13,621 nucleotides of DNA from an uncultured Bacillota bacterium (GTDB lineage: Bacteria; Bacillota; Clostridia; Peptostreptococcales; Anaerovoracaceae): the NCBI GenBank assembly GCA_946629205.1, contig CAMOXP010000016.1:1-13621 (forward strand), read 5' to 3'. Under the pieces are notes generated by a model. It searched no databases, was not told the origin of the DNA, and saw nothing but the letters and a program-made list of their open reading frames with translations. Positions 1 through 5,585 of this stretch are shown here, in pieces. How positions within the stretch are numbered: position 1 is the first letter of the stretch; each line of letters begins with the position of its first letter. Both the position numbers and the translations under genes were made by a program.

Positions 1-2
1 GG

Positions 3-30
3 TTGAAGTACGCAAATTAAGTAGTATAAT
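3..30 (+). promoter_or_regulatory. Promoter of the small-peptide gene
   Basis: A -35 box TTGAAG (3-8) and a perfect -10 box TATAAT (25-30) are separated by 16 bases. Transcription would start near 37 and leave a leader of about 84 bases before the small gene at 121. It is one of the best sigma-A-type matches in the window. Confidence 0.6.
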
Positions 31-120
31 AAAACTGTAAGAAGAAGCCAGCACCGCGGAAGGCCGGCGACCAAACACAAAACATCAAATACATGATACA
101 TTCGGAAAAGAGGGATATTC

Positions 121-207
121 ATGAGAAACTTTGTCAAAGCGATTATCAGAGATCTGACAGAATGCGCAGAGATGATCGACATCGTAGTTTCTAAAGGCAA
201 CTTATAA
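121..207 (+). CDS. Small amphipathic peptide (28 aa), unknown function
   Basis: This short reading frame encodes 28 residues starting MRNFVKAIIRDL and ending VVSKGNL. An AGAGGG ribosome binding site lies 6 bases before the ATG, a TATAAT promoter lies upstream, and an intrinsic terminator follows 24 bases after the stop, so it looks like a complete one-gene unit. Residues M1, V5, I8, L12, C15, I19 and V22 follow a 4-3 spacing, with charged residues (R2, K6, R10, D11, E14, E17, D20) on the other face. This predicts one amphipathic helix with net charge near zero and no signal peptide. I do not recognise a family. It could be a membrane-active peptide, a regulator that binds a partner protein, or a decoy frame within a small RNA. 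The signals around it favour translation, but there is no homology evidence. Confidence 0.55.
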   Translation: MRNFVKAIIRDLTECAEMIDIVVSKGNL

Positions 208-231
208 ACAAATATCTGAGAGTATTTTTTT

Positions 232-259
232 CGGCAGTGCGAAGGCGCTGCCGTTTTTT
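232..259 (+). terminator. Intrinsic terminator of the small-peptide gene
   Basis: The arms CGGCAGTGC and GCGCTGCCG pair over 9 positions (one G-U) around a GAAG loop and are followed by six Ts. The hairpin closes the unit that begins at the promoter at 3-30. Confidence 0.85.
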
Positions 260-273
260 CTATCCGATATGCT

Positions 274-328
274 GATTTTGCAGTACGGCTTGCAGATTTT
301 CCAGTTGGATGCGCGGATTTTGCAGTAC
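274..328 (+). repeat. 13-bp direct repeat pair
   Basis: GATTTTGCAGTAC occurs exactly at 274-286 and again at 316-328, a 42-base period. The bases upstream of each copy are also similar (ATGCTG and ATGCGCG), and a partial copy, TGCAGATTTT, lies between them at 291-300. The repeats fall in the non-coding stretch between the small-peptide terminator and the lipoprotein remnant. I see no gene in 260-374 apart from this and the promoter-like motif at 343-352. Confidence 0.6.
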
Positions 329-342
329 AGTGGCGGGCTGCT

Positions 343-352
343 GTGGTAGAAT
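343..352 (+). promoter_or_regulatory. Extended -10 promoter motif before the lipoprotein remnant
   Basis: GTGGTAGAAT contains an extended -10 (TGG followed by TAGAAT). No good -35 lies 17 bases upstream. The same motif with small changes precedes the HD-domain gene and the flavin-reductase gene. It could be the surviving promoter of the gene that decayed into the fragment at 375-662. Confidence 0.35.
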
Positions 353-374
353 CAAAGCAGAAGATGCTGTATGA

Positions 375-662
375 AATAATAGAATTCAGGGATCGAAGGA
401 CGCATTCGGATCAGAGGAGCAGACACAGGACGTTCTCAACATTATGTTCGGTCATTTTGATTATCAGCTCGGGGAACCGGAGCAAGTTGATGACACACAT
501 GTCAATGTTCCCGCAACCGTTTCAAATGTGGATATGTCGAAGGCGGTCAATATATGGTATTCGGATTTCATGAACTACATCATGGCAAACCCTTCCATCG
601 CAAACGACGAGGCTGCGCTTAGTGAAAAGAACATAGAAATGCTCAAGTCCGCGGGGGAATAA
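375..662 (+). pseudogene. Fragment of a lipoprotein-like gene
   Basis: An open frame without a plausible start runs from a stop codon at 372-374 to a TAA at 660-662. The stretch reads like real protein, for example DVLNIMFGHFDYQLGEPEQV and ATVSNVDMSKAV. This resembles the middle of small Firmicute lipoproteins of the DUF4878/DUF5105 kind, which alternate a folded core with 'TNVDM' type beta strands. That family resemblance is from memory. A signal peptide, a lipobox and the C-terminal strand region are all missing. The ATG at 444 has no ribosome binding site. The frame ends 5 bases from the 3' end of mnmM with no terminator between, which suggests a deletion removed both ends. It could instead be a short orphan gene starting at 444. 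Confidence 0.5.
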
Positions 663-667
663 TAGAG

Positions 668-1267
668 TTACTGTTTCCGCGTAAGAAGCAGGATTTCCGG
701 CGGATCGTGTTTCTGATTGGGCATGCTGATGTAAGCGGTGTGCCACTTGCCTGCGTCCAGAACGGAAGCGAACTCCAGCAGCGCGGTCTTTTCCCGTTTG
801 CCTTCGGGGTGGCCGCTGTACATGGTGATACAGATGACGCCGTCCGGCGCGATGAGCTCCATGGCAGCCTGCACGGCCGCCAGTGTGGAATCTGCACAGG
901 TGGTTCGTTCTTTGTCGCCGCCGGGAAGATAGCCCAGGTTGAAGACGACAGCGCGCACAGGCGCGGCACCGGTGCTATTGCTGTGAGGCACGATCATGTT
1001 CATCTGTTCATGCGCCTGGCAGCAGACGGTGATCCTGCCGTCTGCGATGCTTTTGCTGTAGCCGTGGCGCTGCAGAAGTTCAGTGGTGGCGCGGACGGCT
1101 TGCTCCTGGACGTCGAATGCATAGAGCTGTGCCGGCTCCATTTCTGCTAAGGCCAGCGTATCGTGTCCGTTGCCGCAGGTGGCGTCGATGACTGCCGCGT
1201 CCGGCGTTACATAGGGCCGCACCAGGTGCAGGGCGAGCTCTGTTGTTTGTCTTATGATGTTTCCCAT
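668..1267 (-). CDS. mnmM: tRNA methyltransferase MnmM (YtqB family)
   Basis: This is a 199-residue class I SAM-dependent methyltransferase. Motif I, VIDATCGNGHDT (residues 26-37), binds SAM, the acidic end of the next strand is FDVQ (51-54), and the family-specific FNLGYLPGGDK (109-119) and GHPEGK (152-157) follow. These are hallmarks of the YtqB/MnmM family (Pfam 'putative rRNA methylase'). In Bacillus subtilis that enzyme makes the final methylation forming mnm5s2U at wobble position 34 of certain tRNAs, a job done by MnmC in E. coli. The length matches the family. A GGAGG lies 11 bases before the ATG and a near-consensus promoter is just upstream. The gene is transcribed alone, divergently from the HD-domain gene. 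The family assignment is firm. The tRNA substrate is inferred from the family. Confidence 0.9.
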   Translation of the reverse strand: MGNIIRQTTELALHLVRPYVTPDAAVIDATCGNGHDTLALAEMEPAQLYAFDVQEQAVRATTELLQRHGYSKSIADGRITVCCQAHEQMNMIVPHSNSTGAAPVRAVVFNLGYLPGGDKERTTCADSTLAAVQAAMELIAPDGVICITMYSGHPEGKREKTALLEFASVLDAGKWHTAYISMPNQKHDPPEILLLTRKQ

Positions 1268-1289
1268 GGATGCTGTTTCCTCCGGTCAA

Positions 1290-1318
1290 ATCATATACAA
1301 AACAGCAGGTTCTGTCAA
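1290..1318 (-). promoter_or_regulatory. mnmM promoter
   Basis: On the minus strand a perfect TTGACA (1318-1313) and TATGAT (1295-1290) are separated by 17 bases. The expected transcription start is near 1283, so the GGAGG ribosome binding site would lie at the very 5' end of the message and leave a leader of about 16 bases. Confidence 0.75.
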
Positions 1319-1331
1319 AAACGCGCGATTG

Positions 1332-1341
1332 GTGGTAAACT
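1332..1341 (+). promoter_or_regulatory. Extended -10 promoter of the HD-domain gene
   Basis: GTGGTAAACT carries the TGn extension before TAAACT. It would start transcription near 1348 and give a leader of about 85 bases to the gene at 1433. No good -35 is seen. A second AT-rich candidate (TTGAAC at 1387, TAAAAT at 1411) would start downstream of the ribosome binding site and is unlikely. Beyond this, the spacer 1319-1432 shows only AT-rich sequence. Confidence 0.4.
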
Positions 1342-1432
1342 CTATCATAAGATAACTACAGGACAGCCGCAGAACAACATAACATATTGAACAACCAAAG
1401 AAACAATAAATAAAATAAGGAGTGTAAGAACA

Positions 1433-2005
1433 ATGCTGACACTTGAGAGAGCGAAGGAAATCAATGGAACGATGGTCACGGACAAGTCTCTGATCATCCA
1501 CGCGACAAACGTAATGGCTGCCATGGGAGCGATGGCGGAGCATTTCGGAGAGGACAAGGAGTACTGGCAGGCGATAGGATATCTCCATGATTACGACTAT
1601 GAGAAGTTCCCCGAGGAGCATCTGCAGCACACTGAGAAAGAACTGCTGGCAGAGGGCGTCGATCCGGAAGACGTCCGCGCCATTATGGCGCACGGCTACG
1701 GGATCTGCACGGATGTGGAGCCGATCACAAATCTGGAGAAGAGCTTGTTCACGGTGGACGAACTGACCGGGATCATCCAGGCGTACGCACGTATGCGTCC
1801 GGAAGGCATCCACAATTTCAAGATGAAGAGCCTCATGAAGAAATACAAAGACAAGAAATTCGCGGCCGGCTGCGACCGTGAAACGATCGAGAAGGGCTGT
1901 GGGATGCTGGGCATGGAAGTCCGTGACGTGGCGGAGATCTGCGTGCGCGGCATGGAGGAGTTCGCTGTCGAGATCGAACTGGACGGTGAGCCTGCCCAGG
2001 AGTAG
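1433..2005 (+). CDS. HD-domain hydrolase
   Basis: This 190-residue soluble protein belongs to the HD superfamily of metal-dependent phosphohydrolases. The metal ligands are in order: H23 (IIHATNVM), H52-D53 (YLHDYDYEKFPEEH), H87 (IMAHGYG) and D109 (TVDELTG). The H...HD...H...D pattern places it with small stand-alone HD proteins that act on nucleotides or other phosphomonoesters, but the natural substrate cannot be read from the sequence. The ATG is chosen because AAGGAG lies 10 bases before it. The nicotinamidase-like gene follows after 35 bases with its own ribosome binding site and no terminator between, so the two are probably co-transcribed. A shared role in nucleotide or cofactor turnover is possible but is inference. 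Confidence 0.85.
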   Translation: MLTLERAKEINGTMVTDKSLIIHATNVMAAMGAMAEHFGEDKEYWQAIGYLHDYDYEKFPEEHLQHTEKELLAEGVDPEDVRAIMAHGYGICTDVEPITNLEKSLFTVDELTGIIQAYARMRPEGIHNFKMKSLMKKYKDKKFAAGCDRETIEKGCGMLGMEVRDVAEICVRGMEEFAVEIELDGEPAQE

Positions 2006-2040
2006 TTTCCGCAAAAGCAATCGAAACACGGAGGAAAAAT

Positions 2041-2559
2041 ATGCAGGATATACTGATCGTCGTTGACATGCAGAACGACTTTATCGACGGATCACTCGGA
2101 ACGAAGGAGGCCGTCGCCATCGTCCCCAAGGTCAGGGAAAAAATACAACAATTCAACGGCACTGTGCTGTTCACAAGAGATACCCACGGGCCGAACTATC
2201 TGCAGACGCAGGAGGGGCGGAATCTCCCTGTCGAGCACTGCATCAAAGGGACCGACGGCTGGCAGATCAGTCTGGAACTGGACGCCCTCAGAAAGACTGA
2301 ACCGATCGACAAGGTCACATTCGGTTCTGCCGAGCTGGGGTTCAAACTCGCAGAAATGAACGCAGAGGAACCGATCGGGTGCATCACGCTGATTGGTCTT
2401 TGCACGGACATCTGTGTCATCTCCAACGCTATGATCGTGAAAGCGTTCCTGCCGGAAGTGCCGGTGCGCGTCGACGCAGCCTGCTGCGCCGGGGTCACGC
2501 CGGAAAGCCATGAGAACGCGCTGGCCGCTATGAAATGCTGCCAGATCGAAATCGTCTGA
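2041..2559 (+). CDS. Nicotinamidase-like cysteine hydrolase (isochorismatase family)
   Basis: This 172-residue enzyme has the complete isochorismatase-family catalytic triad: D9 (VVDMQNDF), K91 (DKVTFGS) and C125 (LCTDICV). Three residues typical of metal-binding nicotinamidases are also present: D47 and H49 (TRDTH) and H66 (VEHC). Family members hydrolyse nicotinamide to nicotinate and ammonia (PncA) or other small amides. The metal site and the DTH...LP.HC.KGT layout favour a nicotinamidase-type amidase over an isochorismatase. A GGAGG lies shortly before the ATG. It follows the HD gene by 35 bases and precedes nhaC by 88. I leave the symbol empty because relatives with this layout also act on other amides. 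Confidence 0.85.
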   Translation: MQDILIVVDMQNDFIDGSLGTKEAVAIVPKVREKIQQFNGTVLFTRDTHGPNYLQTQEGRNLPVEHCIKGTDGWQISLELDALRKTEPIDKVTFGSAELGFKLAEMNAEEPIGCITLIGLCTDICVISNAMIVKAFLPEVPVRVDAACCAGVTPESHENALAAMKCCQIEIV

Positions 2560-2567
2560 GAAAACAC

Positions 2568-2596
2568 TTCACAAAAAACGCAAGTTGTTATATTAT
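2568..2596 (+). promoter_or_regulatory. nhaC promoter
   Basis: TTCACA (2568-2573) and TATTAT (2591-2596) are 17 bases apart. Transcription would start near 2603, at the base of the leader hairpin. This gives nhaC its own promoter in addition to any read-through from the two genes upstream. Confidence 0.5.
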
Positions 2597-2600
2597 ATAC

Positions 2601-2622
2601 TGGCGCGCTTGAAAGCGCGTCA
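2601..2622 (+). promoter_or_regulatory. Leader hairpin before nhaC
   Basis: The arms TGGCGCGCT and AGCGCGTCA pair over 9 positions (one G-U) around a TGAA loop, then GACTAGTTTTTGG follows. The hairpin lies 11 bases before the nhaC ribosome binding site. If the predicted start near 2603 is right, it caps the 5' end of the message. In read-through transcripts the five Ts after it could make it a weak terminator or attenuator. Confidence 0.55.
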
Positions 2623-2633
2623 GACTAGTTTTT

Positions 2634-2639
2634 GGAGAG
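2634..2639 (+). promoter_or_regulatory. nhaC ribosome binding site
   Basis: GGAGAG lies 8 bases before the ATG at 2648 and decides that start. The frame stays open upstream to a TTG at 2585, but that extension would be encoded by the promoter and leader hairpin and has no ribosome binding site. Confidence 0.75.
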
Positions 2640-2647
2640 TGGATGTT

Positions 2648-3967
2648 ATGGAACAGAAAAAACCAAACGGATTGGCGCTGCTGCCGATCATCATCTTCCT
2701 GATCGTGTATCTGGGCAGCGGCATTTATTATGAGTACATCAACCCGGTCGAAGGCGGCATGGGATTCTATGTGACGTCAGTTGTCGTCGCGTTTATGATC
2801 GCGCTGGCGGTTGCCTTTGTACAGAATAAGGAACTGCCGTTCGACGAGAAGATCACGGCCTGCGCGAAGGGAATCGGCGATGACAACATCACGATCATGC
2901 TGTTCATCTTCCTGCTGGCAGGCGCGTTCTCGGGCGTTGCAAAAGCATCCGGCGGCGCGGACAGCACGGCTTACATGCTTTTGGATATCATTCCTGCGAA
3001 CTTCGCAGTACCGGGCCTGTTCATCATCGCCTGCATCATCTCGATGGCGATGGGAACCTCCTGCGGAACGATCACAGTGCTGGCCCCGATCGCTATGAGC
3101 GTGGCAGAAACCGCGCATCTGAGCCTGCCGCTTTGCATCGGCACCATCGTCGGCGGCGCTATGTTCGGCGACAACCTTTCCTTTATCAGTGATACGACCA
3201 TCGCAGCGACAAAGACCCAGGGCATCGCTATGAAAGAGAAGTTCAAAGCGAACTTCCGCATCGCACTGCCGGCGGCTATCGCGACACTGATCCTGCTGGT
3301 CATTCTCTGCATGAGGAGCAGCGGCGCCGAGATCGAACACTTTGATTTTAACTTCCTGCAGGCGCTTCCGTACTTCGCGGTACTCATCGCGGCGCTGTGC
3401 GGTATCAACGTATTTATTGTTCTGGGATGCGGCGCGATCCTCAGCATGATCATGGGTCTCATCACAGGTTCCCTGACCATGAGCTCGGCCATGGGCGCTA
3501 TGGGCGAAGGAACGACAGGCATGTTCGAAACGATGATCGTCACGATCCTGGTCGCTTCCATCGGCGCGCTCATGAGAGAGTTCGGCGGATTCGAGTTCAT
3601 CCTGCAGATGATCCGGCGAGGATTCAAATCCCGCAGAGGAGGGGAATTCGGCATCGGACTGCTCGTCTCGATCATGGATATCGCGACAGCGAACAACACG
3701 GTCGCCATCGTCATGGCGGGTCCCCTTGCCAAGAACGTCAGTGAACACTTCGATGTTTCACCGGCAAGGACAGCGTCGATTCTCGATATCTTCTCCTGCA
3801 TCTGGCAGGGAATCATCCCTTACGGCGCACAGCTGCTCATCGCAGCAGGCATCGCGGGAATCGGCAGCATTACCATCGTGCCGTTCCTCTTTTACCAGGG
3901 ATTCCTGCTCATCAGCGTGCTCATTTCGATCATCTTCGGGATCGGCATCAAAAAAGAAAAGGAATAA
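2648..3967 (+). CDS. nhaC: Na+/H+ antiporter, NhaC family
   Basis: This 439-residue integral membrane protein has roughly ten to twelve hydrophobic helices. The NhaC signature MFGDNLSFISDTTIAAT is at residues 172-188. It is preceded by the glycine- and serine-rich MAMGTSCGTITVLAPIA (134-150) and mirrored in the second half by TANNTVAIVMAGPLA (347-361), consistent with the inverted-repeat fold of ion transporters. NhaC-family proteins exchange Na+ for H+ across the cytoplasmic membrane, and some relatives exchange other ions or organic acids such as malate and lactate. The length is typical. It follows the HD and nicotinamidase-like genes but has its own promoter, leader hairpin and terminator. 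A 10-base tandem duplication (AAGGAATAAA) spans the stop codon. Na+/H+ exchange is the likeliest function, with other substrates possible. Confidence 0.9.
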   Translation: MEQKKPNGLALLPIIIFLIVYLGSGIYYEYINPVEGGMGFYVTSVVVAFMIALAVAFVQNKELPFDEKITACAKGIGDDNITIMLFIFLLAGAFSGVAKASGGADSTAYMLLDIIPANFAVPGLFIIACIISMAMGTSCGTITVLAPIAMSVAETAHLSLPLCIGTIVGGAMFGDNLSFISDTTIAATKTQGIAMKEKFKANFRIALPAAIATLILLVILCMRSSGAEIEHFDFNFLQALPYFAVLIAALCGINVFIVLGCGAILSMIMGLITGSLTMSSAMGAMGEGTTGMFETMIVTILVASIGALMREFGGFEFILQMIRRGFKSRRGGEFGIGLLVSIMDIATANNTVAIVMAGPLAKNVSEHFDVSPARTASILDIFSCIWQGIIPYGAQLLIAAGIAGIGSITIVPFLFYQGFLLISVLISIIFGIGIKKEKE

Positions 3968-3978
3968 AAAGGAATAAA
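3959..3978 (+). repeat. 10-bp tandem duplication over the nhaC stop
   Basis: AAGGAATAAA occurs twice head to tail (3959-3968 and 3969-3978). The first copy contains the TAA stop at 3965-3967. The second copy is outside the gene, just before the terminator palindrome. Confidence 0.8.
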
Positions 3979-3982
3979 TTGG

Positions 3983-4021
3983 AAATGTGTCAAAAGAACC
4001 GTCCCTTTGACACATTTTTTT
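3983..4021. terminator. REP-like palindrome acting as terminator between nhaC and the aldehyde dehydrogenase
   Basis: The arms AAATGTGTCAAA (3983-3994) and TTTGACACATTT (4006-4017) pair perfectly over 12 bases around the loop AGAACCGTCCC, then Ts continue to 4021. It ends one base from the aldehyde dehydrogenase stop and lies 15 bases after the nhaC stop, so it serves a convergent pair and terminates best for nhaC. The palindrome with GTGTCAAAAGAACCGTCCC is one I recall as recurring between genes in many Firmicute genomes, like REP elements. That part is recollection and is not shown by this window, which has a single copy. Confidence 0.8.
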
Positions 4022-4022
4022 G

Positions 4023-5441
4023 TTAGCGCTCGAATAAGCGGAGCATCTTCATCTTGTAGGCGTTCTCCCGGCCGGTGTACGGGTGCTCGCGCAGGGGCAG
4101 GTTGAAGCGGGTGTGTCCCCTGAGCACGGTGCAGGGGTGGGTGAATTCCCGGAATCCCCATTTGCCGTGGTAGGCGCCCATGCCGGAATGGCCGGTGCCG
4201 CCGAAGGGGGCGCCTTTGACCATCATGTGCAGGCAGACTTCGTTGATGCATCCGCCGCCGAACTGCTGGGTCTCCATGACTTTATTAGCCCAGCGGATAT
4301 CCTTTGTGAACAGGTAGAGGGCCAGGCCGTGTTCCCGGTCCGCGATGATGTCCAGCACCCGGTCGACTTCGCTGTCCGGGAAGGGGACCACCGGCAGAAG
4401 GGGTGAGAAAAGCTCGTGCTTCACGATGGGTTCATCGATGCCCACAGGGTAGATGATCGTCGGCTGGTAACGCAGCCGCACCGGATCGCCTTTGCCGCCG
4501 AAGATGATGCGGTCGCGGTATTCATCGGCTTCATCGGCGCACTTGTAGTAAGCCGGACCGGAAATGAGGCGGGGGTATTCCGGGTTTTCCAGCGCATCCT
4601 CTCCGATCTGCTTCGTGAAGGCGGCAGCCAGTTCTCCGATAAAGTCCTCCGCGATTTCTTCGGCCACAGCGACCTGGTTGATGTTGATGCAGATCTGGCC
4701 GCTGTTGCAGAGCTTGAAGAAAGCAATCTTCCGCGCGGCGTCTTTCAGGTCAGCGTCTTTTCGGACGACGCACCAGTTGCCTGTTTCACCGCCGAGTTCC
4801 AACGCGACCGGCGTCAGGTTTTCGGCGGCTTTCGCCATCACGTGTTTGGCGACTTCAGGGGAGCCCGTGTAGAAGATCTTGTCAAAGGGCTGCTCCAGGC
4901 ACAGGTCCGCCACATCGTGGTCACCGTCCACAAGCGTGATGTATTCTTCGGGATAGATCTCCCCGAGCATCTTGATCATGACATCGGTGCAGTGCGGTGT
5001 CTTGGAGCTCGTCTTGATGACCGCAGTGTTCCCGCCTGCGATGCTCGCAGCCAGCACGCCGAAGGTCAGTGTGAACGGGAAATTGAACGGACTGATGATG
5101 AGCGACACCCCGTAAGGCTTGTGATAGACCTTCGTGAAAAGGCTCGGGAAGCAGGTCAGTCCGCTGTAGAGAAGTTCCGGCCGCGTCCAGCGCTTGAGCC
5201 CCTGTATCATTTCGTTGATCTCCAGGATGACCGTCCCGATATCGCAGAAAAAGGCTTCTGCCTCACTGCGCCCCAGATCCTCGTAGAGCGCGTCGGTGAT
5301 TTCTTTTTCGTACAGGGACATCTGCACCTTGAGACGTTTGAGCTGCATCAGGCGCCAGTCCGTATCCAGCGTGATCCCGGTGCGGAAGAACGCGCGCTGC
5401 GCTTTAACGATTTCCTTGACTTTCTCTTCTGTATAATCCAT
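4023..5441 (-). CDS. Aldehyde dehydrogenase, class III-like
   Basis: This 472-residue NAD(P)-dependent aldehyde dehydrogenase oxidises an aldehyde to the acid. Visible landmarks are N120 in SPFN (oxyanion asparagine), YTGSPEVAK (191-199, cofactor loop), the general base E215 in ELGG and the nucleophile C251 in NSGQIC. The end, GGTGHSGMGAYHGKWGF (414-430), is typical of class III enzymes that act on medium- and long-chain or aromatic aldehydes. Position 343-347 reads ELFSP where most relatives have EIFGP. The ATG is chosen because AAAGGA sits 7 bases upstream. An extension to 5501 is open but arginine-rich and has no ribosome binding site. It is monocistronic, convergent with nhaC and divergent from the C11 protease gene. 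No partner enzyme nearby reveals the substrate. Confidence 0.92.
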   Translation of the reverse strand: MDYTEEKVKEIVKAQRAFFRTGITLDTDWRLMQLKRLKVQMSLYEKEITDALYEDLGRSEAEAFFCDIGTVILEINEMIQGLKRWTRPELLYSGLTCFPSLFTKVYHKPYGVSLIISPFNFPFTLTFGVLAASIAGGNTAVIKTSSKTPHCTDVMIKMLGEIYPEEYITLVDGDHDVADLCLEQPFDKIFYTGSPEVAKHVMAKAAENLTPVALELGGETGNWCVVRKDADLKDAARKIAFFKLCNSGQICININQVAVAEEIAEDFIGELAAAFTKQIGEDALENPEYPRLISGPAYYKCADEADEYRDRIIFGGKGDPVRLRYQPTIIYPVGIDEPIVKHELFSPLLPVVPFPDSEVDRVLDIIADREHGLALYLFTKDIRWANKVMETQQFGGGCINEVCLHMMVKGAPFGGTGHSGMGAYHGKWGFREFTHPCTVLRGHTRFNLPLREHPYTGRENAYKMKMLRLFER

Positions 5442-5448
5442 ATCCGGA

Positions 5449-5454
5449 TCCTTT
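5449..5454 (-). promoter_or_regulatory. Ribosome binding site of the aldehyde dehydrogenase
   Basis: AAAGGA on the minus strand lies 7 bases before the ATG at 5441. It supports that start over the in-frame ATG at 5501. The rest of the divergent spacer to 5585 shows no convincing minus-strand promoter. Confidence 0.65.
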
Positions 5455-5517
5455 CTTCTGCGGCGCCGGTCCGAAACGTCAGATGATGCGGTCGGGACCA
5501 TGGCGCGCTGCCATATA

Positions 5518-5546
5518 TTGCGGTTTTTGCTTGTTTATTGTATTAT
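5518..5546 (+). promoter_or_regulatory. Promoter candidate of the C11 protease gene
   Basis: TTGCGG (5518-5523) and TATTAT (5541-5546) are 17 bases apart, which would start transcription near 5553 and leave a leader of about 33 bases before the ATG at 5586. The -35 is only half consensus. Confidence 0.4.
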
Positions 5547-5585
5547 GACATAAGTGGAGCAAAAGCACCACAGCGAGGTTGAAAA

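Noticed and set aside
93..194. 33-codon frame overlapping the small-peptide gene
   Set aside because: It has no ribosome binding site and encodes a very polar, arginine-rich peptide. The frame at 121 has the better signals.
343..573. Plus-strand frame of 76 codons
   Set aside because: It overlaps the lipoprotein remnant in another frame, starts inside the promoter motif and reads as low-quality, arginine-rich sequence.
1387..1416. TTGAAC/TAAAAT promoter before the HD gene
   Set aside because: Its start point would fall beyond the ribosome binding site at 1417-1422.
1286..2029. Long minus-strand frame opposite the HD-domain gene
   Set aside because: It is antisense to a gene with a complete set of HD metal ligands and lacks recognisable protein features.
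2585..2647. N-terminal extension of NhaC from a TTG codon
   Set aside because: The extension would be encoded by the leader hairpin and has no ribosome binding site. The ATG at 2648 has GGAGAG at 8 bases.
2777..3748. 323-codon minus-strand frame opposite nhaC
   Set aside because: It has the His/Asp/Arg-rich composition of the complement of a membrane protein gene and no start signals.
4416..5486. 356-codon plus-strand frame opposite the aldehyde dehydrogenase
   Set aside because: It is the complement of a clear aldehyde dehydrogenase with all catalytic residues, and shows no domain of its own.
5442..5501. 20-residue N-terminal extension of the aldehyde dehydrogenase
   Set aside because: It is arginine-rich and outside the family's usual start. 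A ribosome binding site supports the ATG at 5441.
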